This document shows, one piece after another, positions 26,966-36,741 of a stretch of 64,000 nucleotides of DNA. Position 1 is the first letter of the stretch; every line of letters begins with the position of its first letter. The notes under the pieces are model-generated. The model made no database searches, was not told the DNA's origin, and saw nothing but the letters and a program-made list of their open reading frames with translations. A program made the position numbers and the translations under genes. The stretch spans positions 247,103 to 311,102 of the forward strand of contig NW_006920896.1 of NCBI RefSeq assembly GCF_000417875.1, in the 5' to 3' direction. The stretch is from Pseudozyma flocculosa PF-1. Taxonomy: Eukaryota; Basidiomycota; Ustilaginomycetes; Ustilaginales; Ustilaginaceae.

Positions 26966-27855
26966 GCCTGCCTCCTGCGTGCGACGACGACGACGAGAAG
27001 GTCTCTGGCCTGCCTCGCCTTGGGCTGCCCTGCCCCCGGCCCTCTTCGACTCGCCTCGCCTCGCCTCGACTCGAGGGCGGCCTGTGCTCGCCCGCCCGCC
27101 CGCCCGCCTGGCCTGCTGGCCTGATCCGAGCGGTGCGGGCGCAGGCCAGCTGTACGTGTTGAGCGTACGCAAGCTAAGCTGCTCGAGTTTCGCGCGGTCG
27201 GTCGGTCGGGCGGCTTGGTGAGTGCCGTACTTTGTGTGGTGCGGGCGCCGGTCAGGCCAGGCCAGGTCAGGCCAGGCCGCTGGAAGGTGATCAAACCACC
27301 CCTCTCGGCGCCTCGCTCACTCCGTGCCGCACGTCCGATTCGCGGAGGCCCAAAAACGCCGCGTCGATTTGGCGTCGACACAGCAGGAAGAAAAAGCTCG
27401 GACCACCATCTGAGCCCAGCGCCCGCCAGCCAGCCAGCCAGCCAGCCAGCCAGCTCGAAGCCGCTCTCCGATCAGTCGAGGTCCGCGGCCGCCCTGGCTG
27501 GGCTGCGCATGCAGCTTGCTGGTCGGCTTGTCTGACTCTGGCTCCGTCGGCCCGAGCGTCGGGCGGCTGGGCTCATTCTTTCGGCCGGCATGTCGCTGCC
27601 GGCCTCCTCCTCCTCCTCTATCCCTGCCTCCTCCCACGCCCTGATCCCGAGCAGCTTTGCCACACACTATCTCCTTGATCGCTATCGCTACCTACTCCCT
27701 CTGATCCTCCGCTGTCACGGTAACGTGGTCGCAGTGATCGCTGGGCTGGCCTGCCTGCAAGGCGGGCAAAGTGATTCGACCGCCCGACTGGCGACCTGCG
27801 AGGTATAGATGGTCTTGGTACAAGACGGGGCTCCGGTCCGACAGCCGGCTCGCCC
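26966..27855. other. Intergenic region between actin upstream sequence and HIS6
   Basis: 890 bp, no gene recognised. It contains CAGGCCAGGCCAGGTCAGGC near 27254, and seven consecutive AGCC/CAGC tetramers at about 27424-27453. HIS6 ends at 27856. Confidence 0.45.
27424..27453. repeat. (CCAG)n tetranucleotide repeat
   Basis: A perfect run of about seven CCAG units in the shared intergenic region upstream of actin and downstream of HIS6. Confidence 0.85.
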
Positions 27856-28969
27856 TCACGCCTGCGCGTTCCACTGGACGAGCTCGTCGAGCGTCACGCC
27901 GGACCCGCCAAAGATGTCGAGAGCGCTGCCAAAGGTCAGGTCGACCTTGCCGTTCGACAGCCGGTCGACGAGCTCGAGGTCTCCGATGTCTGCGCAGCGA
28001 GACGGTCAGGATCGAGGGACAGCGGTCAACAAGCGTCGCGTAGCTGATTTCCAGTCGGTAGCGGAACTCACGTCGGGCACCGCCAGCATAGGTCGTCGGG
28101 ATGGTGCACCATTCGCCTAGCCCTGCGCGGAGTGGATGGTGAAAAGCCTCGGACGTCAGACACAAAGTCACACTCCGACTGACGTCGGCATCTCAGGGCC
28201 ACACACTCACTCTGCACCAGCTCCTGATCGATCCCCTGGCAGAGGCCCTCGACATCGGCGGCGTGGATGAGGAACTCGCCGCAGTACTCGGACAGGAGAT
28301 CGAGCGACTCCTTGTTGACCTCCATGTCGGTCATGTCCTGCCATCGGTTCATGGCGACGATCCACTTGTCCCCTCTCCGGCGGCAGCTGACGTCGACCAC
28401 GAGGTTCTCCTTGCCGACCCGATCCCGCAGCTCCTGCAGCCGTGGCAGCGAGAACTTGCAAGAGGGGAACAGATACGACGTGACGATGACCTGCGGAGCG
28501 ACGAGAGGGGTCAAGGTGAGGGGAGGGCAAGGGAAGGCGGCGATGGTCAGCGCACGCAAGTCATCATGGTGGCTGGCGGTGCACGGCCAGCTGTATGACG
28601 ATCGACCCGCACCTTTTCCGCGCCCTTGTCGATCCACTCGGCGGCGTTGTCGCCCGTGATGCCGCCGCCGACATGGAGGCCGCGCGGCCAGGCCTGGAGC
28701 GCCGATGCGGCGGCCTCGTCGTTTCTGGGACCGAGCTTGATGACATGCCCACCGGTGAGGTTGTGCTTGCGGTACAGCTCTGCAAAGTGGGCCGGCGACT
28801 GCTCTGCGACGAAGTTGGTCCTCAGCTTGCTCTGCTCGCCGGCCACCTCGCGGTCCTGGTCGGTGAGGGTGCCTCCGACAATCTGCTTGACGACGCCCTC
28901 GTGTAGGTCGATGCAGGGGCGAAAGACGCTCCTGCGGCGGTCCCGAGTGGTTGTCGCTGCTGCTGCCAT
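27856..28969 (-). CDS. HIS6: ProFAR isomerase, histidine biosynthesis (His6)
   Basis: His6 (HisA type, EC 5.3.1.16) converts ProFAR to PRFAR, the fourth step of histidine synthesis, in the cytosol. The 273-residue (beta/alpha)8 barrel shows [19 protein letters not shown] at the start with the catalytic Asp of strand 1, [34 protein letters not shown], and the C-terminal [10 protein letters not shown] and [15 protein letters not shown] phosphate-binding motifs. Exons: 28969-28613, 28490-28211, 28122-28072 and 27989-27856, total 822 nt, donors GTGCGG, GTGAGT, GTGAGT. A possible upstream non-ATG extension was not used; the ATG at 28969 is the first in frame. It is divergent from the fusion gene at 29513. 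Confidence 0.93.
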
Positions 28970-29512
28970 CGTCGTTGCTGTTGGCCTGACTGTCAGTCGG
29001 GTGAGCAATGGCTGCTATCGAGGCCTGGTGTGCTGGTGGGTCGTGAGCAAGGAGCGTAGAGTGGAAGAGCAGGCCTGTTCCCTCTTCCTCGCTTTCGCCG
29101 CCTCCGAGTCCCGAGTCGAGCCGGTCAGAGTGGAGGGGCCCGAGCTGCTGGTTTTCTTCGCGCTGCTCTTCGGCCAACTTTTGCCGGCCAGGCGGCCTCG
29201 GCGTACGGCCATCTCTGCCACGTTGCCCTCTCTCTATCTTCCGCCGGATCGGCTTCGACCTCGACCTCAGCGACGACCCCACCTCTCCTCCACCACCAAG
29301 CCTTACAGACCGAGCACCAAGACTCGCCAGCGGCATGCAGGACCGTTGAAGACACAGCCCTTTTGCATTAGCCAGCTGCAAACGACTCTCGACGTCCTTG
29401 TCCGACAGCCTTAAAACGGACTGCACCTGGGTGAGCTCGACCCCCCTTTCCCCCAGGTCGGGCCACCATCCCCCTTCTCCATCGAGCACCTGCTCACCCG
29501 TGATATCGGCCC
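28970..29512. promoter_or_regulatory. Divergent promoter between HIS6 and the fusion gene
   Basis: This 543-bp region lies between the two start codons. No TATA box, uORF of note or repeat stands out. Confidence 0.45.
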
Positions 29513-32015
29513 ATGATCCGCACCGCAACCCGTCGGCTCGCCGCTTCCAGCAAAATGTCAAGCCCCTCCTCGTCGTCCTCTCTCTCCGCCCCGCGCCTCA
29601 CGGCGTCCGCGCCCACGTCGGATCTGACGCCCGCCTACTACCGTACCACGCCGCCTCCTCACTGGACGAACGTGGCGAAGCCCAAGTCGGAAGGCCAGAA
29701 GCTCGACACATCGCGGCGGGTCTTCAAGTCGCCGTGGGATTCGGCGGCGGACAACACCTTCCTCACCTTCTTGCGTGGGCGGCTGTTCGACTGGGACGAG
29801 GTGCCGCTGCCGCCAAAGACGGCCAGCAAGTCTGGCGACCCGGTGCTGCCCCACGTCCTCAAGCCCAAGTGGACCGTCGCGGCTGACGAGTCTGGCAAAC
29901 AGTCGCCGTCGTCGTCGCCGTCGGGGGACAGCAAGGACACCGGCGTGACGTTCACCTGGCTCGGTCACGCCGCGGTCCACCTCCAGATCCCAGTCGGCAG
30001 CGGCAAGACGGTATCCGTCCTGTGCGACCCGGTCCTCTCGAAACGATGCTCACCCTTTCAGTGGCTCGGGCCGGCGAGGTACACCGAGAGCCCGACGTCG
30101 GTCGAGGAAATGATCGAGGCGACCATCAGCGGCGGCCACAAGGCGTGGCCCGACGTCGTCGTCTTGAGCCAGTGAGCAGGCGTCCGTGGCATGTTTGGTG
30201 CGTCGCTTTGCTACCCTCGCTGACCTCTTTCTTGCCTCCTCTGCTTCTCTGAACGACCCTCCCCTGCAGCAACCACTACGACCACCTCGACTACGACACC
30301 ATTGCCAAGCTGCTGAACCCTCCGGCTTCGTCTGGCCTGAAGCCCCCGCACGTCTTCTGCACGCTCGGCAACCGTTCGTGGTTCGAGGACAACTTCAAGC
30401 TGTCCTCATCGCAGGTGACCGAGTGCGACTGGTGGCAGCAGTCTGTCGTGTCCCTCGACGGTGCCGAGTCGCTTCGCCTGACCTGCGTCCCCGCACAGCA
30501 CTTTTCGGGCCGAGGCATTCTGGATCGCAACCGCACCCTGTGGGCCGGATGGACGTTCGAGGCGCTCGGTGGAGAGTCGGCGGGAGCCAAGGTCTACTTT
30601 GCCGGCGACACCGGCTATCGTACCGTTCCGCGCGGCATGGGTCGCGAGCAGGAAGGCAGCCTTCCTACCTGCCCCGCCTTCAAGGAGATCGGCGACCTCC
30701 TGGGCCCCTTTGACCTCTCCCTCATCCCGATCGGCGCCTACCTGCCGCGCTACGTCATGTCGACGGTCCACGTCGCTCCTCAGGATTCGGTGCTCGTGCA
30801 CCGCGACGTCAAGAGCAGGAAGAGCTTCGGCATCCACTGGGGCAGCTTCCGCCTCACGCCCGAGGACGTCAACGAGCCGCCCAAGCTGCTGGTCGACGAG
30901 GCCAAGAAGGCCGGCCTCGATCCGGAAGAGTTTGGCACGGTCAAGATCGGCGAGAGCGTGCTCGTCGAGGTCCGCCGCGACGCTGCTCCCGTCCAGGCTC
31001 AGGCGCAGGCGCAGGCACAGGCGCAGGCACAGGAGGAGCGGCCCCAGGCCGTCGGCGAGGGCGAGCCGCTGCCCGAGTCCAAGCTCGGGACCAAGGCCCA
31101 CTGGGACTCGGTCTACGAGCGCGAGGTCAACACGTTCCAGGAGATTGGCGAGGAGGGTGAGGTGTGGTTCGGCGAGGACTCGGTGATGCGCATGATCCGC
31201 CACCTGGAGAAGCACTACACCGACGAGGATATCGTCGCGCAGAGGGAAGAGCAGGGCGCCTCTGCCCCCACCGTCCTCGACCTGGGCACGGGCAATGGGC
31301 ACCTGCTTTTCGAGATGCTCGAGTCGTCTGCGGATCTCGAAGAGGTGCTCGACCCGGAGAGAATGGTGGGCGTCGACTACTCGGACGCATCGATCCAGCT
31401 GGCCAAGGCCGTGGGCGAGAAGCGCGGCGGCGACTGCCCCAGTGTGCGCTTCCGATCTGCCGATCTGATGGACGCGGTCCAGGTCGAGCAGCTGGTTCAG
31501 ATGCCCAAGGGCGAGCTCGGGAGCGACGAGGCGGGCTGGGACCTGGTCTGCGACAAGGGCACGCTCGACGCCATCGCGCTCTCGTCGCAGCCGATCGAGG
31601 GCCAGACGCCCATCCAGCTCTACACGCGCGCAGTCGAGAAGCTGGTCAAGCCGCCCAAGGGCGACGTTAATGGCGGCATCTTCCTCATCACCAGCTGCAA
31701 CTTTACCGAGGCCGAGCTGGTGGAGCGCTTCACGCATGCTGGTGAGTCTGGGCTCGCTCTGGCCGCAGGCCCAAGCACGTACGTTGACCTTGCTTGCCCG
31801 AGCATCCCTCCCTTTCCCGCCAGGCTTCGAGGTTGATACCGTCATCCCGACGCCATCCTTCACTTTCGTGAGTGTGCTCTTGGCGAGCGAGAGCGCTGGT
31901 CTTTCTCCGTGCCGCCAGCTGATCGTCTGCTTCCCGGCGCCTTGTCTCGCTCGATCGAAACCAGGGCGGCGCCAAGGGCTCTTCGACGACCTCGATCGCC
32001 TTCCGGCGCATCTAG
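29513..32015 (+). CDS. Fusion: NAPE-hydrolysing phospholipase D joined to EFM4-type eEF1A lysine methyltransferase
   Basis: Residues 1-460 are a complete NAPE-PLD/Fmp30-type metallo-beta-lactamase protein, which releases N-acylethanolamine from N-acyl-phosphatidylethanolamine. Visible are [10 protein letters not shown], the zinc motif H220-N-H-Y-D-H (SHNHYDHLD), [18 protein letters not shown] and GIHWGSFRL. The N-terminus ([14 protein letters not shown]) looks like a mitochondrial presequence, as in yeast Fmp30. An Ala-Gln repeat (about 464-475) links to residues 490-741, a full EFM4/See1 methyltransferase: [31 protein letters not shown] motif VLDLGTGNG (555-563), [35 protein letters not shown] and PTPSFTFGG. 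Exons: 29513-30171, 30270-31741, 31824-31867 and 31965-32015; 741 residues. Both halves and the linker lie in one uninterrupted exon, with no ATG at the junction. How one protein serves mitochondrial lipid and cytosolic eEF1A is unclear; dual start or processing is possible. Confidence 0.9.
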
Positions 32016-32624
32016 CCCTACGGGATCCTCGACTGCCCTCTGCCTGCCCCAGCCCGCCTTGTAAACCTGCTCTGCTGCTGCTCTGCTGCTGCTCTGCTGC
32101 TGCTCTGCTGCTGCTCTGCTGCTGCTCTGCCCTGCTAGATACCGATGCTATGACCATACCAGGGTGCCCGCCTGCTTGTCTGCTTGCCTGCCTTGTCCCC
32201 ACGTGGCCAGCGTCGAGAAAGGATCCGGAAGTCGGAGGTGCAAGGGTGGCTGGCCAGCCAGTTTGGGCGCTTCTCACGCGAGATGGGGCTGGCCCTGGCC
32301 GCCCGAGTCGCAGCCCGGAGCTTAGCCGAGCAAAGCAGAGAGCCTAAAAGCCGGCCACTGTTCGGGACAAGGGCAGGCAGGGACTGGGCCTGGCTTCGAC
32401 TCTGGATTGGACCGGGCCTGCATAACGCCGGGACGCTTCTTCTCAACCCCGGGGGCTCGGCGCTGCTTCCCCTATGGCCCTCCCGCATCCTCCCTTCTCC
32501 GCACCACCACCAGCTCCTCCTCCTCCTCCTTCTAGCGTCTCGACCGCATCCGCCATCTTCCCCTCCTGCTGCCCGTTCAACCACACAGCAGCTCACCTGC
32601 CACCTCAATCACAACCCCGATACC
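32016..32624. promoter_or_regulatory. RIB3 upstream region with a 12-mer minisatellite
   Basis: 609 bp without a gene. It has the TGCTGCTGCTCT array at about 32070-32130, GGCTGGCCAGCCAG words near 32252, and a CCTCCTCCTCCT pyrimidine tract at 32514-32533 about 90 bp before the RIB3 ATG. Confidence 0.45.
32070..32130. repeat. 12-bp tandem repeat (TGCTGCTGCTCT)n
   Basis: About five near-perfect tandem copies of a 12-base unit lie just after the stop codon of the fusion gene, probably in its 3' untranslated region. Confidence 0.85.
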
Positions 32625-33499
32625 ATGTTCGACCCACCTTCCGAGGCCATCGCGGCCATTGCTCGCGGCGAGTTTGTTGTCGTGCTCGACGACGAGGACC
32701 GGGAGAACGAGGGCGACCTCATCATCGCGGCGTCCGAGTGCACCACCGAGAAGATGGCGTGGTTCATCAAGCACACGTCCGGCTTTATCTGCATCTCGCT
32801 CACGCCCGAGCGGATAGAGGAGCTCGAGATCCCCATGATGGTGCCCCGCAACAACGAAAAAAACAAGACGGCCTACACCGTCACCGTCGACTACAAGTGG
32901 GGCACCACGACGGGCATCTCGGCCCACGACCGGGCGCTCACGTCGCGGAAGCTGGCGCAGAGCCAAGAGGGGGAGCGCGAGGGCCAGCACGGCACAAGGG
33001 GATACGTGCACAAGGACGACTTCACCAGGCCGGGACACGTCTGCCCGCTGCGATACACCGAGGGCGGCGTCCGCGTTCGCAAGGGCCACACCGAGGCCAG
33101 CGTCGGTGAGTGCGTCGTAGCTCGAGCTGAGCTTGTGTGCTCGAGGCAGCTCGCCGCAGACGGCTGTGCTCACTCGGTTTCGTCCTGCCCTTCTCTGCTG
33201 TCCTTGCTCGCCTCGCAGATCTCTGCAAGGCCGCCAAGCTTCCACCCGCAGGCCTGCTGTGCGAGCTGGTGGACCCCGACGACCCGCTGGGCGGCATCGC
33301 ATCGCGCGATGCCTGCCTCAAGTTTGCCAAGGAGCACAACCTCAAGATTACGACCATCGAGCTGCTCAAAAAGTACCGCGAGGAGCAAGAGGGGCCGCTG
33401 CCGCCGCAGCTGCAGGCCAAGCTGCAGAGCCAGCAGGACCAGGACGAGTTCCGCGGCGTGCACGTCGACGGCCAGGAGGTCGTTGGGCCACAGGCATAG
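32625..33499 (+). CDS. RIB3: 3,4-dihydroxy-2-butanone-4-phosphate synthase (Rib3)
   Basis: Rib3 (EC 4.1.99.12) makes the four-carbon precursor of riboflavin from ribulose 5-phosphate with loss of formate. The substrate/Mg loop DDEDRENEGDLI, TSGFICISLT, TTGISAHDRALT, RPGHVCPLRY and GHTEASVDLCKAA are all present, the last two holding the metal and substrate ligands. Exons: 32625-33105 and 33219-33499, one GTGAGT intron, 253 residues. The length is above the usual 200-220: extra residues form a short insert after the SAHDRALT block (QEGEREGQHGTRGYVHK) and a Gln-rich C-terminal tail. It is tandem downstream of the fusion gene and is not bifunctional; no GTP cyclohydrolase II part follows. Confidence 0.94.
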
Positions 33500-34427
33500 G
33501 CGGCGGCGGCGGCGGCGGCGGCAGCGGCAGCAGCAGTGCCACCGTTCCCCTGTTCCCCTGTTCCCCTGTTCCCCTGTTCCCCTGCCTCCCCCTCACCCAC
33601 ACTCACACCTCCACCAGACCGGCCTTCCGCGCCTCGAATCTAGACGTACCTGTCCCTGTGGTGACACAATGGAGCGCACATGTTATGAGCTTGGACCAGC
33701 GCTCGTACAGCTACGACCAGCTGTAAATCGGATGAGACTCCCCATCGCAGAGGCACTAGGATGCCGGCGATGCGGTGGCGGTAGCGGTGGTGGCTAGCCC
33801 GTGTATGCAAGCTGGTGCAGGTTGGCGGCTCCGAGTGCGCACGGGTCGATCACGCCGCGGCGAGCACGCCGAAAAATCGAGCGCAGCGCCGAATTCGTGG
33901 ACCTGCCAGGCCTGGGTCTGGCCTGTCTTGCCCGCTTCTTCTTTCTTCCAAAAAATGCCTGCAGGGCGCGAAGGCTTTCCTGCGAGGCGAGGCGAGGCGG
34001 GGCGGGGCCAGCCAGGGCGTGCGTGCGTGCGTTGCGTTGTGTTGCGCGCGAAAAATGCGGCAAAGGGGCGAGCGGGCGAGCGGGTGAGAGAAGCCCAGAG
34101 CGAGCGAGCCAGCCAGCCAGGTGTTGGTTGCAGAGAGTCCGAGCGAGGCTGGCCTGGCCTGGCTGGCGTTGGCTTGGCTTGGCTTCTCGTTTCTTCTCCG
34201 CTCGACCCTCCTCGCGCACCCTTCACCTCCACGAGCCTCGCCGCAGCCCACCACCATCACTACCGCTGCACGCCAATCCTTTCTACCAGCGCCATCGATC
34301 GACTACGCACCGACGTGACCTGCGCATCGCCATACCTTTCTTCTCGTCCGCGACCGCCCCCCGATACTTCATCCCAACCGCACCGCGCTGAACCCTTAGC
34401 CGGCGCAGCCTATATCCGAGCTCCACC
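33500..34427. promoter_or_regulatory. RIB3 3' flank and CCT2 upstream region
   Basis: 928 bp, no gene seen. GGC triplets directly follow the RIB3 stop, then five copies of the octamer GTTCCCCT (33544-33583). GCCAGGCCTGG and AGCCAGCCAGCC words occur between 33900 and 34125, 300-530 bp before CCT2. Confidence 0.45.
33544..33583. repeat. (GTTCCCCT)5 tandem repeat
   Basis: Five perfect copies of an 8-base unit, 45 bases after the RIB3 stop codon. Confidence 0.92.
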
Positions 34428-36361
34428 ATGTCGGCGCCCATCTTTGCCCAAGAGGTGAGTGCGCGCGCGCGGGCCTCAACCACAAGTTGCTGGGGTGAAT
34501 TGCGCGCCCAGAAGGCCACTGACCGTCTCTGTCTCTCGCTCTCGCTCTCACTTCGCTTGCTTCGCTTTCGCTGCCGCCGTCGCCGCTGCCGCCACTGTCG
34601 CCGCTCCGCACCGCAGGCGACACAAGAGCGTGCCGAGAATGCGCGCCTCTCGTCGTTTGTCGGCGCGCTAGCGCTGGGTGACCTGGTCAAGTCGACGCTG
34701 GGGCCAAAGGGGATGAACAAGATCCTGCAGTCGGTCGGGTCCAACGACATTGTCGTGACCAACGACGGCGCGACGATCCTGCGCTCGATCCACCTCGACA
34801 ATGCGGCGGCCAAGATCCTCGTCAACATCTCCAAGGTGCAGGACGACGAGGTGGGCGACGGCACCACGTCGGTGTGCGTGCTGGCCGCCGAGCTGCTGCG
34901 CGAGGCCGAGAAGCTCATCGAGATGCGCATCCACCCGCAGACGATTGTCGAGGGCTACCGCATCGCCAGCGCCGCCGCGCTACGCGCCCTCGACGACGCC
35001 GCCGACGACCACGGCAGCGACCCGGCCGCCTTCCGCGAGGACCTGACCAACATTGCGCGCACCACGCTCTCGTCCAAGGTGCTCTCGGCCGACAAGGACT
35101 ACTTTGCCAAGCTCGCCGTCGACGCCGTCCTCCGCCTCAAGGGCTCGACCAACCTCGAAAACATCCAGATCATCAAAAAGGCCGGCGGCAAGCTCACCGA
35201 CTCGTACCTCGACGAGGGCTTCATCCTCGACAAAAAGATTGGCACAAACTGCCCCAAGCGCATCGAAAACGCCCGCATCCTCGTCGGCAACACGTCGATG
35301 GACACGGACAAGATCAAGGTGTTTGGCGCCCGCGTCCGCGTCGAGGGGACGCGAGAGCTGGCCGAAATGGAGCGCGCCGAGCGCGAAAAGATGAAGGCCA
35401 AGGTGGAAAAGATCAAGGCGCACGGCATCACGTGCTTTGTCAACCGCCAGCTCATCTACAACTACCCCGAGAGCCTCCTCGCCGACGCCGGCATCATGTC
35501 GATCGAGCACGCCGACTTTGAGGGCGTCGAGCGCCTCGCCCTCGTCACGGGCGGCGAGATTGCCTCGACCTTTGACCGGCCGGACCTCGTCAAGCTCGGC
35601 AAGTGCGACGTCATCGAGGAAATCATGATTGGAGAGGACAAGGTGAGCTGGCCACATGCGCGCCTCCCCGACCGCCGGTCGCCCTTTGCGGTCTTTCTGT
35701 CATGCATCTCCAGCCTGCGCGGCACGCGTGCTGGACGGCGGGGCAGCTGCATCCGGACCTGTCTACTGACGCATCTTCCCTCTGCCCACCGCCTCCCTCC
35801 ACCGCTCGGCACGGCCCCCCTTTTTGACCCTCGCGCCAGCTCATCAAGTTTTCGGGCGTCGCGGCCGGCGAGGCGTGCACCGTGGTGCTGCGCGGCGCAA
35901 CGACCCAGATGCTCGACGAGGCCGAGCGGTCGCTGCACGACGCCCTCTCGGTGCTGTCGCAGACGGTCAAGGAGACAAAGGTGCTCCTCGGCGGCGGGTG
36001 CGCAGAGATGGGCATGTCCAAGGTCGTCGACGAGGCGGCGCGCCACACGCCCGGCAAAAAGGCCATCGCCACCGAGTCCTTCGCCCGCGCCCTCCGACAG
36101 CTCCCCACCATCCTCGCCGACAACGCTGGCCTCGACTCGAGCGACCTCGTCGCCCGCCTCCGCGCCGCCCACCAGAACGGCGACAGGACCGCCGGTCTCG
36201 ACCTCGACAACAACTGCATCGCCGACATGAAGAAAAAGGGCGTCACCGAGAGCTACAAGCTCAAGAAGCAGGTCGTCATCAGCGCCAGCGAGGCCGCAGA
36301 GATGATCCTCCGGGTCGACGACATCCTCAAGTGCGCGCCCCGGAGGAGGGAGGCGCATTGA
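34428..36361 (+). CDS. CCT2: TRiC/CCT chaperonin subunit beta (Cct2)
   Basis: Cct2 is one of eight subunits of the cytosolic chaperonin that folds actin, tubulin and WD40 proteins using ATP. The 524-residue protein has the group II chaperonin motifs [14 protein letters not shown] and [29 protein letters not shown] with the catalytic Asp, and [10 protein letters not shown]. Subunit-specific blocks such as [19 protein letters not shown] and [19 protein letters not shown] identify it as beta. Exons: 34428-34454 (nine codons), 34617-35642 and 35840-36361, total 1575 nt; donors GTGAGT and GTGAGC. Actin, a principal substrate of the complex, lies 8 kb away, but there is no sign of shared control. 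It converges on the coiled-coil gene. Confidence 0.96.
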
Positions 36362-36741
36362 TCGCGCCACGGCTCGGTCAGTTGGGCAACGCTTGGGTCG
36401 CTGTACAGTGCACAGAGGGAGGGGCCGGAGGAGGGAAGGAGACCTCCGCCCCCGAATGGCAGCAGCTGTGATCTCGCTACGGAGCTGCGTGCGGGCCGAT
36501 TCCTCCGACCGACTGGTGGCATCGACGGACATGGGACGATTGTGAGGCTGATTTCGTGGCCGGTGCTGACGAGGCGCTGCTGCGGACGTTGCTGCTGCTG
36601 CTGCTGTCGTCAATGTCGGCGCCGTTTTGGCGCTGCTTTGTTGCGCTTGCGTTCGGACCTGTCTGTTTTTTGTTTTGCTCGGCTTGCTTGTTGCTTTTGT
36701 GCGCATCCCCTGCCGCTGCCACCGCGCCTCGATCGCTCGGC
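36362..36741. other. Convergent intergenic region with CTG repeat
   Basis: 380 bp between CCT2 and the coiled-coil gene. A GCTGCTGCTG tract lies at 36591-36608 and a T-rich stretch (tgttttttgttttgc) at 36663-36677 is a candidate 3' processing area for CCT2. Confidence 0.4.

Noticed and set aside
27423..27455. CCAG repeats as part of a CRISPR-like array
   Set aside because: A plain tetranucleotide microsatellite without spacers in a eukaryotic genome.
28970..29008. Extended N-terminus for His6 starting before 28969
   Set aside because: The upstream frame has no ATG in this stretch; the apparent start is TTG.
29513..32015. Treating NAPE-PLD and EFM4 as two separate genes
   Set aside because: There is no stop, intron or ATG between them; the frame runs unbroken through the Ala-Gln linker.
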